DNA of 33,543 bases from a virus (IMGVR_UViG_3300007734_000598:1-33543); one strand, 5' to 3'; shown: positions 24,352 through 31,465, counted from the first letter of the stretch. The notes: a model not told the origin generated them from the sequence alone. Made by a program: numbers and translations.

Positions 24352-25900
24352 TTGGTTTCTCCCCACCGAAATAAGCGTTCTCTATGGAACGCATGTTACC
24401 AATTGCTGGCTTGGGCTTCTGGTTATCTCTTAGCACATATTCGTTTGTTGAGGCTGTTAGTAGATGACCAGCCGCCCGCCACGCCCAGTATACAGCATCT
24501 AGGGTGTCATCGTGCACTCCCTTATTGCCAAAACTTATCCACTCGTTCCGGAAGGTGTTTAGGAACATTGTCTGGCTGTCGTTCACTTTCACACGCCCAT
24601 ATTGGAAATCCGGCAACATCTCGCTAATCCGCACGGACTTCCCCTTGGTTGCCTTCCTGCCCAGCAAAGGAATTTGCAATCCCGTCTCACGCATGCGCCT
24701 TAGCAACTGCTGGTAGAACAACTCACCTGCCGCGTTGGTTTCCAGCAATACGCGCTTGGGCATCCACTCACAACAGAACCTAATCAAACTGTCCTCGGCA
24801 TCCGCCTGGCTTACCCGCCCGACAAAGCCATCCTCCACAACCAGCACGGGTTTGCAGTCAACCAGACGCGCCATGGCAAAATTGTCGCCTTCCCGCAACC
24901 GTGTGCCGACCATGCTCTCTTGTGTGATGGCAAAGTCAATGCCCACATAACAATCGTAGGTTTGCTTGATATATATTGACGGAAACGGAATAAGGTAGTC
25001 GGACTTGAGAACATTGCCCTTATTGGCGTGGGCATTTGCCAAATACACCAATTGGAAGTCAACTTCCCCAATCTCACTGCGTCTGCGCTCAATGCGCTCC
25101 ATCGGCCACTGGTCCGGCCAGTAACTCTCCCCATCTTCCGTGATTGCACGCATCGTTTTGATTTCGTACATTTTCTGCCCACGGATTGACACACTATCCA
25201 GATATCCCACAATGTCCGAAGGGTTCCAGCGCGTTTGCACAATAACGCAGTGCGCACTCTCCATGTGCCGCGGCAGAAAGGTGTCTTTCACAAAATCCAC
25301 CACCTGCTTGCAGATAAGGTCGGAAGATTTGCTCTCGCGGTCGTGCAAGTCGTCTCCCACCCCAATGCCCGTCACACGCCGCCCGTTTACACTGGAACTG
25401 CCCACCCCACCAGCCGCAAGTGTGGGATCTTTCTTGGTTGCCACCAACATCGCCCAGTCACTGCGCGTTTTGTCCACCACCTCGTACCCATCCCTGCTCC
25501 ACCCCCGGTCTTTTGCAGGTTCCACATTCGGAAACACTAGTTTCCATTTTGGATTGAACTCAATTGTGTCTGCTATGCGCTTTGCAATGGATTGACTGAG
25601 ATTTTCACCCGCACTGCATATCAAATTGGTGGTCCACGGTCTTTTCCCTATCCACCACGCCACCAGCACAATCATCACCGTGGTCTTGGCACTCTCCGGG
25701 GGCGCAACCAGCACCACCCGCTTGTTTGTCAGTATCTCCTTTATCCATTGCTTGTGATGCGGGGCAAAGTCCACCCCAAACACCAATTTCCCAAAATCAC
25801 AGACAGCCCTTAGGTCGCTGTGCCGCGCAGAGGCCGCTAGTAAGCCATCTATTTGGTCTGGAGTCGGCTCTACGAGGCTCTCAGTCGCTTCTAGGGGCAT
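24323..25900 (-). CDS. terL: Terminase large subunit (ATPase and nuclease)
   Basis: This 525-residue packaging motor pumps DNA into the prohead through the portal and cuts concatemers. The ATPase has a deviant Walker A APPESAKTT at residues 66-74, a Walker B ending in Asp183-Asp184 (VTGIGVGDDLHD) and the coupling-type motif VQTRWNPSD at 221-229. The RNase-H-like nuclease has Asp322 in VGIDFAIT, Glu387 in LLETNAAGE and Asp464-Asp465 in GVHDDTLDAV, so the acidic triad looks intact. The start has AAGGAGG six bases upstream and overlaps the end of the probable terS gene by 20 bases. Full length for the family. The packaging type (pac, cos or terminal repeats) cannot be told from this sequence alone. 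Confidence 0.92.
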   Translation of the reverse strand: MPLEATESLVEPTPDQIDGLLAASARHSDLRAVCDFGKLVFGVDFAPHHKQWIKEILTNKRVVLVAPPESAKTTVMIVLVAWWIGKRPWTTNLICSAGENLSQSIAKRIADTIEFNPKWKLVFPNVEPAKDRGWSRDGYEVVDKTRSDWAMLVATKKDPTLAAGGVGSSSVNGRRVTGIGVGDDLHDRESKSSDLICKQVVDFVKDTFLPRHMESAHCVIVQTRWNPSDIVGYLDSVSIRGQKMYEIKTMRAITEDGESYWPDQWPMERIERRRSEIGEVDFQLVYLANAHANKGNVLKSDYLIPFPSIYIKQTYDCYVGIDFAITQESMVGTRLREGDNFAMARLVDCKPVLVVEDGFVGRVSQADAEDSLIRFCCEWMPKRVLLETNAAGELFYQQLLRRMRETGLQIPLLGRKATKGKSVRISEMLPDFQYGRVKVNDSQTMFLNTFRNEWISFGNKGVHDDTLDAVYWAWRAAGHLLTASTNEYVLRDNQKPKPAIGNMRSIENAYFGGEKPNVLRRNNRP

Positions 25901-26384
25901 CCCTGCCTCCTTGCATCCTGTCTAAAATCTCTCTGGCAATTTCTGGACTGATATTTATCTGCACACCGTTGGGAGCTTCCCGTTTTTCCTCCACCCGCTG
26001 AAATGCCCCAATCGCCTTTGCCACAAACACAGCCGCCTGCACATTCCCGTCATCAGACAAAGCCCTCTCCGTCTGTTTCTCCACAATCATGCTGTATGCC
26101 TCCCTCCGGTTCTCCGCTTGAGACGCTTTCAACATCCCCCGCACTGCCGCCTTCCTGTACCCATCCACCTCCAACGCCCTGTCCCGACCCGCTATCTGCT
26201 GGAGCGTGCCCCCACGCAATGTACCGTCATTCTTCAACCGCGGACTCTGGAATACTATCGTGTCCTTCTCCTCGTTGTAATAAGGCTGGATAGTCCACAT
26301 CGCTTTGATGTGCTCAGGAGTGCGATCCTTTATCTCCTGTATCTTTTTGTCCAAGTATTCTTGTTTCGCTTCCGTAATGGCCAT
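25881..26384 (-). CDS. Probable terminase small subunit
   Basis: This is a 167-residue protein directly before terL and overlapping it. The charged helical start (ITEAKQEYLDKKIQEIKDRTPEHIK), a short loop, and a helical region with IAGRDRALEVDGYRKAAVRGMLKASQAENRREAYSMIVEKQTERAL, followed by QAAVFVAKAIGAFQRVEEKREA and a C-terminal NISPEIAREILDRM, suit a helical DNA-binding and oligomerising terminase recognition subunit. I see no unmistakable TerS signature; the call rests on size, helical content and position. It would bind the packaging start site and recruit TerL. The ribosome site is AGGA at about 8 bases. Confidence 0.6.
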   Translation of the reverse strand: MAITEAKQEYLDKKIQEIKDRTPEHIKAMWTIQPYYNEEKDTIVFQSPRLKNDGTLRGGTLQQIAGRDRALEVDGYRKAAVRGMLKASQAENRREAYSMIVEKQTERALSDDGNVQAAVFVAKAIGAFQRVEEKREAPNGVQINISPEIAREILDRMQGGRDAPRSD

Positions 26385-26414
26385 AATACAATCCTACCAC
26401 ACTTTAGAAAGCAA

Positions 26415-26449
26415 CAACCCCCAAGGAAAGGAGGGAAACTTGGGGGTTG
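26415..26449 (-). terminator. Hairpin in the leader of the terminase operon
   Basis: Perfect 11-base arms CAACCCCCAAG and CTTGGGGGTTG enclose a 13-base loop. On the minus strand the stem is followed by TTGCTTTCTAAAG, a poor U-tract. It lies between the coiled-coil gene and terS. It may be a weak terminator of the 130-residue gene, an attenuator, or an RNA-stability element in the leader of the late transcript. Confidence 0.5.
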
Positions 26450-26504
26450 CGCCACATCCACCCTAGGTAGGAGGTACACCTTGCGGGTAGGATATTGCAA
26501 GTAT

Positions 26505-26534
26505 AGCATATTTTTTATGAAAAATTTTGTCGCG
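26505..26534 (-). promoter_or_regulatory. Possible leftward sigma70-like promoter before terS
   Basis: Minus strand: -35 GCGACA (26529-26534), 18-base very AT-rich spacer, -10 TATGCT (26505-26510). Each box matches consensus at four of six positions. It would start the long late transcript upstream of the 26415-26449 hairpin. Alone this is weak evidence. Confidence 0.35.
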
Positions 26535-26656
26535 GGGTGCGGTGCTCATGTTTACTGTTGTTGTTGGTGATGGTAGTGGGGGGCTGTGAGTGTCTTTGCT
26601 TGGCTATGCCTGCGCATCGCAAAATGCTTTATAAAAAGACCCGCCGATATTCTGAT

Positions 26657-27049
26657 TTACCTTATGCCAATACTGCCAATGACACGAACATCCTTTTTAC
26701 CATACCTAATCAGTATGGCTGCTTCGGATGCTGCATCAAACAGCGTGGCAACTCCACCACGGGGCTGCGAATAAAGCGCTTGCGTCTCTTGCTTTGCGCT
26801 TTTGTTCTTGCTTGACACTTTTGCCGGACTATTGCAGACAAATGTCAATGTAAGAAAATCGCCGTCTTTTGTAGTTTTGAAACTACCGCTAACAGGCGTT
26901 CTTTCGTGCCCCATTGCAGCAGCTTTTGCTGCTGCTTCGGCTTCTGCAGCCCTTTTTTCAAGTGCTGCATTTTCTGCTTGACTAGCAGCAAGCTGCTTGA
27001 CAAGCGCAGAATAACTTACCGATTCGGAAGCAACCTTTTTTGTAGGCAT
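26657..27049 (-). CDS. Coiled-coil plus beta-domain protein of unknown function
   Basis: The protein has 130 residues. Residues 12-46 are an Ala/Glu heptad-like coiled coil (ALVKQLAASQAENAALEKRAAEAEAAAKAAA). Residues 55-130 look beta-rich: SGSFKTTKDGDFLTLTFVC, then GGVATLFDAASEAAILIRYGKKDVRVIGSIGI. The gene has its own promoters just upstream and an AAGGATATAAGAAA leader, and it stands alone between two non-coding stretches. A small single-strand binding or regulatory protein would be possible, but there is no signature, so the function is left open. The coiled coil suggests an oligomer. Confidence 0.6.
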   Translation of the reverse strand: MPTKKVASESVSYSALVKQLAASQAENAALEKRAAEAEAAAKAAAMGHERTPVSGSFKTTKDGDFLTLTFVCNSPAKVSSKNKSAKQETQALYSQPRGGVATLFDAASEAAILIRYGKKDVRVIGSIGIR

Positions 27050-27075
27050 TTTCTTATATCCTTATACTGTTTTAC

Positions 27076-27104
27076 AATATAGAATAACGGCGGGTCAATG
27101 CCAA
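27076..27104 (-). promoter_or_regulatory. Leftward sigma70-like promoter P2
   Basis: Minus strand: -35 TTGGCA (27099-27104), 17-base spacer, -10 TATATT (27076-27081). A transcript would begin about 7 bases later and reach the AAGGA ribosome site and the ATG at 27049 after a leader of roughly 20 bases. Both boxes match consensus at five of six positions, so this is the best host-type promoter in the window. Confidence 0.6.
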
Positions 27105-27132
27105 TAATCGCATATCCCGCCGAATTTGTCAA
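27104..27132 (-). promoter_or_regulatory. Leftward sigma70-like promoter P1
   Basis: Minus strand: perfect -35 TTGACA (27127-27132), 17-base spacer, -10 GATTAT (27104-27109, four of six). It overlaps the -35 of P2 by one base, so the two sites are tandem and cannot be bound at once. Confidence 0.5.
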
Positions 27133-27194
27133 ATCCCCCCAGCCCACACCCTATAGCCATAGACTATAGACTATATATCTTATATATATAAACT

Positions 27195-27231
27195 AACTGA
27201 CCTCACTGACCTGCCTGCACTGACCTGCCTG
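27195..27231. repeat. Tandem 14-base repeats CACTGACCTGCCTG
   Basis: Two exact tandem copies of CACTGACCTGCCTG occupy 27204-27231, preceded by a partial copy AACTGACCT at 27195-27203. The same 14 bases occur once more, in the same orientation, at 31642-31655, in the other large intergenic region, preceded there by a degenerate copy TACTGACTTGCTTA. These copies bracket the 27.3-31.5 kb gene block. Confidence 0.75.
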
Positions 27232-27257
27232 CATTGCTAGTAAGTTGCCGAGTAAGC

Positions 27258-27297
27258 AAAAAAAAAGGACACCGTATTAGGGTGTCCTTTTGTTATT
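27258..27297. terminator. Bidirectional intrinsic terminator
   Basis: An 11-base perfect stem (27263-27273 AAAAGGACACC; 27281-27291 GGTGTCCTTTT) has a 7-base loop. On the minus strand the arm is followed by an unbroken T-tract that, with the stem, makes nine or more T, ideal for ending the leftward cassette transcript. On the plus strand it is followed by GTTATT, a weaker tail. Confidence 0.85.
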
Positions 27298-27469
27298 AGT
27301 TTATCCTCCTTTCTTGCCACTTTCCATAGTGGGTAATGTATCTATGTCGCCAGTGAAGTGAGCAGGGCATAGGTGCATAAATCCACCTATTCATCAGCCA
27401 TACATTAGGTGCATAAGCATCACCGAATATCTTATCACCTGTTAGTCTGCAGGTTATGTAGCACTGCAC
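27296..27469 (-). CDS. Possible 57-residue Trp/Cys-rich small protein
   Basis: A GTG-started frame begins 15 bases after the stop of the 267-residue gene and stops right at the terminator, with a composition unlike chance: it contains NVWLMNRWIYAPMPCSLHWRHRYITHYGKWQE, with four Trp, three Cys and many His/Arg/Tyr. The Trp/Tyr richness resembles the other products of this cassette. There is no good ribosome site before the GTG, although the end of the upstream gene (GGGTGGGGG) is purine-rich. It could be a real last gene of the operon or a decayed one. Confidence 0.35.
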   Translation of the reverse strand: MQCYITCRLTGDKIFGDAYAPNVWLMNRWIYAPMPCSLHWRHRYITHYGKWQERRIN

Positions 27470-27484
27470 ATATAGTGATACGAA

Positions 27485-28288
27485 CTAACCCCCACCCTTG
27501 TGAAGCAATCCCATATCGTAACACTTCCTGTCTATAAGGCAGCACATATGTGTCCATAGCTCCCTGCTACCCAGTACAGCGTGAACTATATCCCACTCTC
27601 TGCCTAGTAACTCTCCTTCACCGGGATATGCTGTATGCCACCTAGCATTAGCATAATCGTATAGCATACCCTGTGTTTCAGGAGTTACTCTTATCGTAGT
27701 ATCTTCTGGTATAAAGTATGGCTGTCTGTTACTCAGTGCTACAAAGTGAGCTTCATCCACCTTCACCTCTGCCACACGGTGAGCCTCATTAGCTGCTGCT
27801 ACCATCTCTGCTACCCACGATGCTGGCTCTACTACTACCATCTCTGGTACTGCTACTACTACTGGCTCTGGCTCTGGCTCTGTATCACTCTCGGTAACGA
27901 GAGCATTGTATGTTGGTAAGGGTTGTTCTGCATAGTACTGCCAGTGTGTAGCATCGTTAGTGCTGTACTCACTATCTGCACCATACACCTCATCCATATC
28001 GTCATCATCTGTTTCACTATCGCCACAGATTTCTGCTATAACTTGGTCCCATACAAAGCTCTCTCTTTCACCAGTATTGGCTATCCTGTCCGATATAAAC
28101 CTCTCTAGTATGTTGGCGTCACTCCGTAGTATCCTGTCTGACAGACTAGACTTGTTCTCGTTAAACCAATCAGTAAACTCCTCAAACTTGTGTAGATACT
28201 TCTTCTCTACTGTCCACCTCTCCCGTCTAGTCCCCTCTAAGGCAATGTGCCTAGTAATCTCTACTTGCGTAATCTTTCTGCTTGGCAT
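27485..28288 (-). CDS. 267-residue hypothetical cassette protein with acidic centre
   Basis: Residues 1-95 are basic and helical (RKITQVEITRHIALEGTRRERW, KKYLHKFEEFTDWFNENKSS, IRSDANILERFISDRIAN). Residues 88-145 are acidic and disordered (ETDDDDMDEVYGADSEY; ESDTEPEPEPVVV). The C-terminal 100 residues are compact, with a long helix (VAEMVAAANEAHRVAEVKVDEAH) and Trp-rich ends (REWDIVHAVLGSRELWTHMCCLIDRKCYDMG). The gene starts 2 bases after the stop of the metallohydrolase gene. I recognise no family. A helical head with an acidic linker could be an adaptor or DNA mimic, but this is not supported further. Confidence 0.55.
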   Translation of the reverse strand: MPSRKITQVEITRHIALEGTRRERWTVEKKYLHKFEEFTDWFNENKSSLSDRILRSDANILERFISDRIANTGERESFVWDQVIAEICGDSETDDDDMDEVYGADSEYSTNDATHWQYYAEQPLPTYNALVTESDTEPEPEPVVVAVPEMVVVEPASWVAEMVAAANEAHRVAEVKVDEAHFVALSNRQPYFIPEDTTIRVTPETQGMLYDYANARWHTAYPGEGELLGREWDIVHAVLGSRELWTHMCCLIDRKCYDMGLLHKGGG

Positions 28289-28290
28289 TG

Positions 28291-29157
28291 CTACTGTACT
28301 CCCTTGTTGTTAATGTGAGACCAATTAGGTAATCCGCTGTCCTTCTTACCTGTTATGCCCCAGTCCATATCATCCCAGTCTGTGTCTGTTGCATACCAGC
28401 GTCTGCCGTACTTGTGTACGGGTGCTGCTGATACACTGTGTACAAAGCGCCTGTCTTTATACATCTTGTAGAAAGATGCTATCCTAGATAGCTGGTTAGC
28501 TAACTGGTTTATCCTGACAAAGCACTCTAGAGTGTGCTCTCTTTGGTATCCTATGCCAAAGTTTACTGCACACACTAAGCCATCCTCAAACTCACAGATG
28601 TCACTAAAGCTACCTGAACTCATATCCCACCCGTCATCCTCTAGCACACCTATCCACTCTTTGTCTGTAAATCCGTAGTGCACGGCATCACTACCGTGTC
28701 GGTCTAACTCAAATATCCAGTTGTAAGCATCTGTCTGGTCAGCAAAGTCTTTAGCAGTAGATTGCCCACTCTCCTCACCTGTGGTAAGTAGAATGTCGTA
28801 GTGTCTGCCACCTACTAGGGTAGGCAGCTTCCTGCATATAGACCACACTCCCAGCCTGTCATCTAGCATAGGTGAAAAGATGCTTGTACCGTGGTCATAG
28901 TAAGCTCCTGTGTAGCAGTCTAGATGACCCACTGCCAGTACTCTAGGCTTGTTGTCTGCATCTGGTATGCCCGGAATAAACACAGAGCCTTTGTGTGCTA
29001 TCCCTAGCTTGTCAAAGCTTTTCATACTGGCATTGCAGTAAGACTTTATCTCATCCATATCCTTTCTGGTAATCAAATCATCCTGCTTGATTACCATAGA
29101 AGAAGCCGATACCAAGTTCTGGTATGCACTATTCCCCTTTCTCTTTCGTCTAGTCAT
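28291..29157 (-). CDS. M42/M28/M20-like co-catalytic zinc metallohydrolase
   Basis: I start at ATG 29157-29155 (288 residues), since AAGGAG lies 6 bases upstream; earlier ATGs at 29181 onward overlap that site. The expected two-metal ligand set is in order: His78-x-Asp80 (VGHLDCYTG), Asp99/Asp100 (MLDDRLGVW), Glu128-Glu129 (TTGEESGQS), Asp152 (FELDRHGSD) and His208 (GYQREHTLE). The LDDR-G form is nearest to M42/M28 aminopeptidases. The members of these families remove N-terminal amino acids or acyl groups from peptides. The fragment lacks the usual long C-terminal lid. In the phage it might trim a host peptide, act on peptidoglycan precursors or a small molecule, or counter a defence. It overlaps the upstream gene by 8 bases. 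Substrate unknown. Confidence 0.65.
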   Translation of the reverse strand: MTRRKRKGNSAYQNLVSASSMVIKQDDLITRKDMDEIKSYCNASMKSFDKLGIAHKGSVFIPGIPDADNKPRVLAVGHLDCYTGAYYDHGTSIFSPMLDDRLGVWSICRKLPTLVGGRHYDILLTTGEESGQSTAKDFADQTDAYNWIFELDRHGSDAVHYGFTDKEWIGVLEDDGWDMSSGSFSDICEFEDGLVCAVNFGIGYQREHTLECFVRINQLANQLSRIASFYKMYKDRRFVHSVSAAPVHKYGRRWYATDTDWDDMDWGITGKKDSGLPNWSHINNKGVQ

Positions 29158-30262
29158 CGTCATCTCCTTCGTCATTGTCATTGTCCTCGTGGTCAGGGTC
29201 TATGTAACGCTCTCCCTCTGGGCTTCTACCATTGTGATGCCACCCTTGGTCTAGATAGGTATCAGTTACCTGTAAATCCCCATTGCTATGCCAGTCCTCT
29301 GGAGTATCTACAAACCTACGGAATGACAGGTTAGGCAATCCGTTGTTACCTGTGTTAGAGATATAGGGATTGTTCACCTCACCTATCAGGTAGTACCTGT
29401 CATTGTTGATAAAAGCGTGCTCGTGCTCTGCACGGAACTGCTTTACCCCTACCTCTACATTGGTGTGCTCTTGGATAAAGTGCACTAGGTCATTGCATAT
29501 AGTGGGCATCACATCACCAGCTGTCTGCTTACAGTGCAACCTTGTCCTAGCAGTAAAGTCAAAGCTCGGCCATAAGTCTGCCTTATACCCATTAAAGCAG
29601 GCGAACAAGCCATTGTTCAGTGGCTGTACCATGCACCTAACACCATACGACCTGTCAGTATAGTTGTTAGTAAAGTCAGTAAGCTTTGGTAACTTTGTTC
29701 TTACACCGTCTATTGTCTTGATGACATAATCATCAAATGTGGGGGGCTTGCTAGTCCACATACCCCTTATCATCCAGCCACTACCAGCCATAAAGGAGTG
29801 GTAACTTGCATCGTAGCTAGTCCACCAGCAACTATTCTGGTGGAAAGAAAACCACTGCCCTAGCATCATACTTTGTACAGCAGGGATGCCGTAGTAAGTA
29901 CGATGTGTTGGTAATACTGCACTACCTGACAGTACCTGAAACCTGTTGCGCAACCTGTCAAAGCTAGCGTTCCAATCAGTATCAGTCCATCCCTGTGGCT
30001 CTAGTGTGCTGTGCTCTAGGATGCACTGCTTGAGTATGTCTTTAGCACGCTTCCAAAACCTACCAGCTGGGGATACTATCTCTGTGCCTGCTCTGTCTAG
30101 TACTGCAAACCCTATGTTCCTAGCACTCCAGTAACTACCCGTTACCTCTGCTTGCCAGATGCTATTGGTAACATCTGACTCATTGAGTACCTTACTGTCC
30201 GTCTCTCTGCGCAGTAAGAAATCCCTCGCCATATCTGCCATAACCTCTCTTGTATCTAACAT
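29150..30262 (-). CDS. 370-residue Trp/Tyr-rich protein with acidic tail, unknown function
   Basis: The protein has no recognisable family. It contains a helical N-terminus (REVMADMARDFLLRR), a central aromatic-rich region (WFSFHQNSCWWTSYDASYHSF, then GWMIRGMW), a segment RLHCKQTAGDVMPTICNDLVHFIQEHTN and HEHAFINNDRYYLIGEVNN, and a strongly acidic end (DPDHEDNDNDEGDDDD). There are several His and Cys but no known metal motif. The start is a TAATG overlap with the 188-residue gene, so these two are translationally coupled, and the next gene is the metallohydrolase. It may form a functional pair with it. Alternative roles cannot be separated from sequence. Confidence 0.55.
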   Translation of the reverse strand: MLDTREVMADMARDFLLRRETDSKVLNESDVTNSIWQAEVTGSYWSARNIGFAVLDRAGTEIVSPAGRFWKRAKDILKQCILEHSTLEPQGWTDTDWNASFDRLRNRFQVLSGSAVLPTHRTYYGIPAVQSMMLGQWFSFHQNSCWWTSYDASYHSFMAGSGWMIRGMWTSKPPTFDDYVIKTIDGVRTKLPKLTDFTNNYTDRSYGVRCMVQPLNNGLFACFNGYKADLWPSFDFTARTRLHCKQTAGDVMPTICNDLVHFIQEHTNVEVGVKQFRAEHEHAFINNDRYYLIGEVNNPYISNTGNNGLPNLSFRRFVDTPEDWHSNGDLQVTDTYLDQGWHHNGRSPEGERYIDPDHEDNDNDEGDDDD

Positions 30263-30828
30263 TACTTACATCCTCCATTATTGTCATCATCGCTCTTGTT
30301 GTATCCATCTTTTGTGTCGTGATGGATTATGACCTTCATAGTGTCCTGTCCGGTAGCCGCAGTAACAGCATCAAGGTATGCTGTACTAACACGCTGTAGT
30401 TCTGTGGCATACATATACGACAACTCTAGTGTTGTTATGTGAAAGCCATCGTCATTGCTACAGAAAGCATTTACATTACGGCTGTGCACACTATTACCCC
30501 ACTCTCTGCCACATTCTGGATTACCGCAGTTGTAATCCCTAGCGTACCAATCCTGATGCCTAATCTTACAAGCTATCAGTTTCCCTTGACTAAACAACCA
30601 CAGACTTGTATCTCCACCATATCCCCAACTTGTAACTCCCCACCTACGGTGAACATCTCTGTGGTCATTCACTGCACCTGTGCCCATCTCTATGATTAGG
30701 CAGGTGTCATCCATATTCTCTTTCTCGTGCTTGTCGTAATGCCTCCAGTCACCCTTTGAGTAAGGATAGACTGCTCCAAATTCTGGGGTTTGTTTGATAA
30801 CCCTAAAGTATGTATCCCATCTTAACAT
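30262..30828 (-). CDS. 188-residue Trp/Cys-containing hypothetical protein
   Basis: The protein starts MLRWDTYFRVIKQTPEFGAV and has the segments MDDTCLIIEMGTGAV and RRWGVTSWGYGGDTSLWLFSQGKLIACKI. A Cys101-x4-Cys106 pair is followed by Cys123, not enough to claim a zinc site. The C-terminus is acidic and Asn-rich (KSDDDNNGGCK). The AAAGGAGGTG ribosome site lies 6 bases before the ATG, the strongest type in the window, and it recurs before the 59-residue gene. It is coupled by TAATG to the 370-residue gene. The function is unknown, and its similar aromatic-rich composition suggests a common origin with that gene. Confidence 0.55.
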   Translation of the reverse strand: MLRWDTYFRVIKQTPEFGAVYPYSKGDWRHYDKHEKENMDDTCLIIEMGTGAVNDHRDVHRRWGVTSWGYGGDTSLWLFSQGKLIACKIRHQDWYARDYNCGNPECGREWGNSVHSRNVNAFCSNDDGFHITTLELSYMYATELQRVSTAYLDAVTAATGQDTMKVIIHHDTKDGYNKSDDDNNGGCK

Positions 30829-30840
30829 TATGCACCTCCT

Positions 30841-31023
30841 TTAGTGCTGTATACCAGTTCGCTGGTACTCGGCTTTGTCAAACTCATATTGAGCTATCTG
30901 TTTAGCAAGCAATTCCGCAATCTTTGCGTTGTCCTGTAATTGCTTGAGATACTCACTCTTCTTTGTCTTTGGCTTCTGTCTGCGTACAGAATACCTTCTA
31001 ATCGTTATTACTGTCTGTTTCAT
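30841..31023 (-). CDS. 60-residue basic hypothetical protein
   Basis: This is a 60-residue protein with a basic first half (MKQTVITIRRYSVRRQKPKTKKSEY) and a helical second half (LKQLQDNAKIAELLAKQIAQYEFDKAEYQ). It probably binds nucleic acid or forms a helical oligomer. The start is a TAATG overlap with the stop of the 87-residue CxxC gene, with the same GCAAGCTAATGA junction found between the 59- and 87-residue genes. No family is recognised. Confidence 0.55.
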   Translation of the reverse strand: MKQTVITIRRYSVRRQKPKTKKSEYLKQLQDNAKIAELLAKQIAQYEFDKAEYQRTGIQH

Positions 31024-31286
31024 TAGCTTGCACCATTGTCCCTATCTTCATCTCTCTGCATCAACGCTTGCATTGCTGTAAATGTCTTGTGCTTGTGCAC
31101 ACTTGACGCTAGGTATCCATCTATGCCCTCCATACATACATCGCATACAAACTTTGTATCATCGTTGACCATAATCATCGCTCTCATTTGCGATGCCCTG
31201 TATGAGTAATGACACCCATAACAGAGAACGCCAGTGTCTGGGTGACTGAGCCTAGTGACATACTCTGGTTTATCTTGGTAACTCAT
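31023..31286 (-). CDS. 87-residue zinc-ribbon-like protein
   Basis: Cys22-x-x-Cys25 and Cys48-x-x-Cys51 form two zinc knuckles (LCYGCHY and VCDVCMEG), separated by 22 residues. The C-terminus is helical and charged (TAMQALMQRDEDRDNG). The protein starts MSYQDKPEYVTRLSHPDTG; the gene upstream starts with the same MSY, from ATGAGTTAC. Zinc ribbons of this size in phages may bind DNA or partner proteins. It is the second gene of the cassette. No specific function is claimed. Confidence 0.6.
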   Translation of the reverse strand: MSYQDKPEYVTRLSHPDTGVLCYGCHYSYRASQMRAMIMVNDDTKFVCDVCMEGIDGYLASSVHKHKTFTAMQALMQRDEDRDNGAS

Positions 31287-31465
31287 TAGCTTGCACTCCC
31301 TTTAGTTGTTCGTGGCACAAAGTGCCTGTACTCCCACCGTAACTGCTTGTTAGCATCTTTCTTTTCTGCATCCTCAAACCTCAACTTATAGTGTAGCCTT
31401 TCGTAATTACTCCCAAAGCTACTCTTCTTGCGGTAAACCCGCACCCTATATCTACCGTAACTCAT
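31286..31465 (-). CDS. 59-residue basic hypothetical protein, first gene of the cassette
   Basis: This small gene was read directly from the sequence: ATG 31465-31463, stop overlapping the next start as TAATG at 31286-31288. The product is MSYGRYRVRVYRKKSSFGSN, then ERLHYKLRFEDAEKK and a basic end HFVPRTTKGSAS. It is very basic and rich in Tyr/Arg. A perfect AAAGGAGGTG ribosome site lies 6 bases upstream, which makes expression likely. As the first gene after the promoter region it may be made in the largest amount. It is a candidate nucleic-acid-binding or regulatory protein. No family is recognised. Confidence 0.6.
   Translation of the reverse strand: MSYGRYRVRVYRKKSSFGSNYERLHYKLRFEDAEKKDANKQLRWEYRHFVPRTTKGSAS

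Larger units (their letters stand above)
26385..26656. other. Intergenic leader upstream of the terminase operon
   Basis: This 272-base stretch has no convincing gene. A 25-codon ATG frame on the minus strand (about 26478-26555) has no good ribosome site. It holds the hairpin at 26415-26449 and a weak sigma70-like promoter at 26505-26534. A minus-strand AT-rich stretch (ATTTTTTCATAAAAAATATG) precedes the promoter -10. A packaging start site could lie here because TerS often binds near its own gene, but I see no iterated site that shows it. Confidence 0.4.
27050..27295. other. Regulatory intergenic region: two promoters, AT-rich tract, 14-base repeats, terminator
   Basis: This 246-base gap has no gene. 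From right to left it holds the terminator at 27258-27297, the tandem 14-base repeats, an AT-rich TA-alternating tract near 27169-27192 with the related sequence CTATAGACTATA nearby, and two promoter-like sites facing the 130-residue gene. The combination of iterated repeats and an AT-rich tract also fits a replication origin or partition site, but no initiator gene is next to it. Confidence 0.55.

Noticed and set aside
26478-26555. 25-codon minus-strand ATG frame upstream of terS
   Set aside because: No ribosome site, and it overlaps the possible promoter; nothing distinguishes it from chance.
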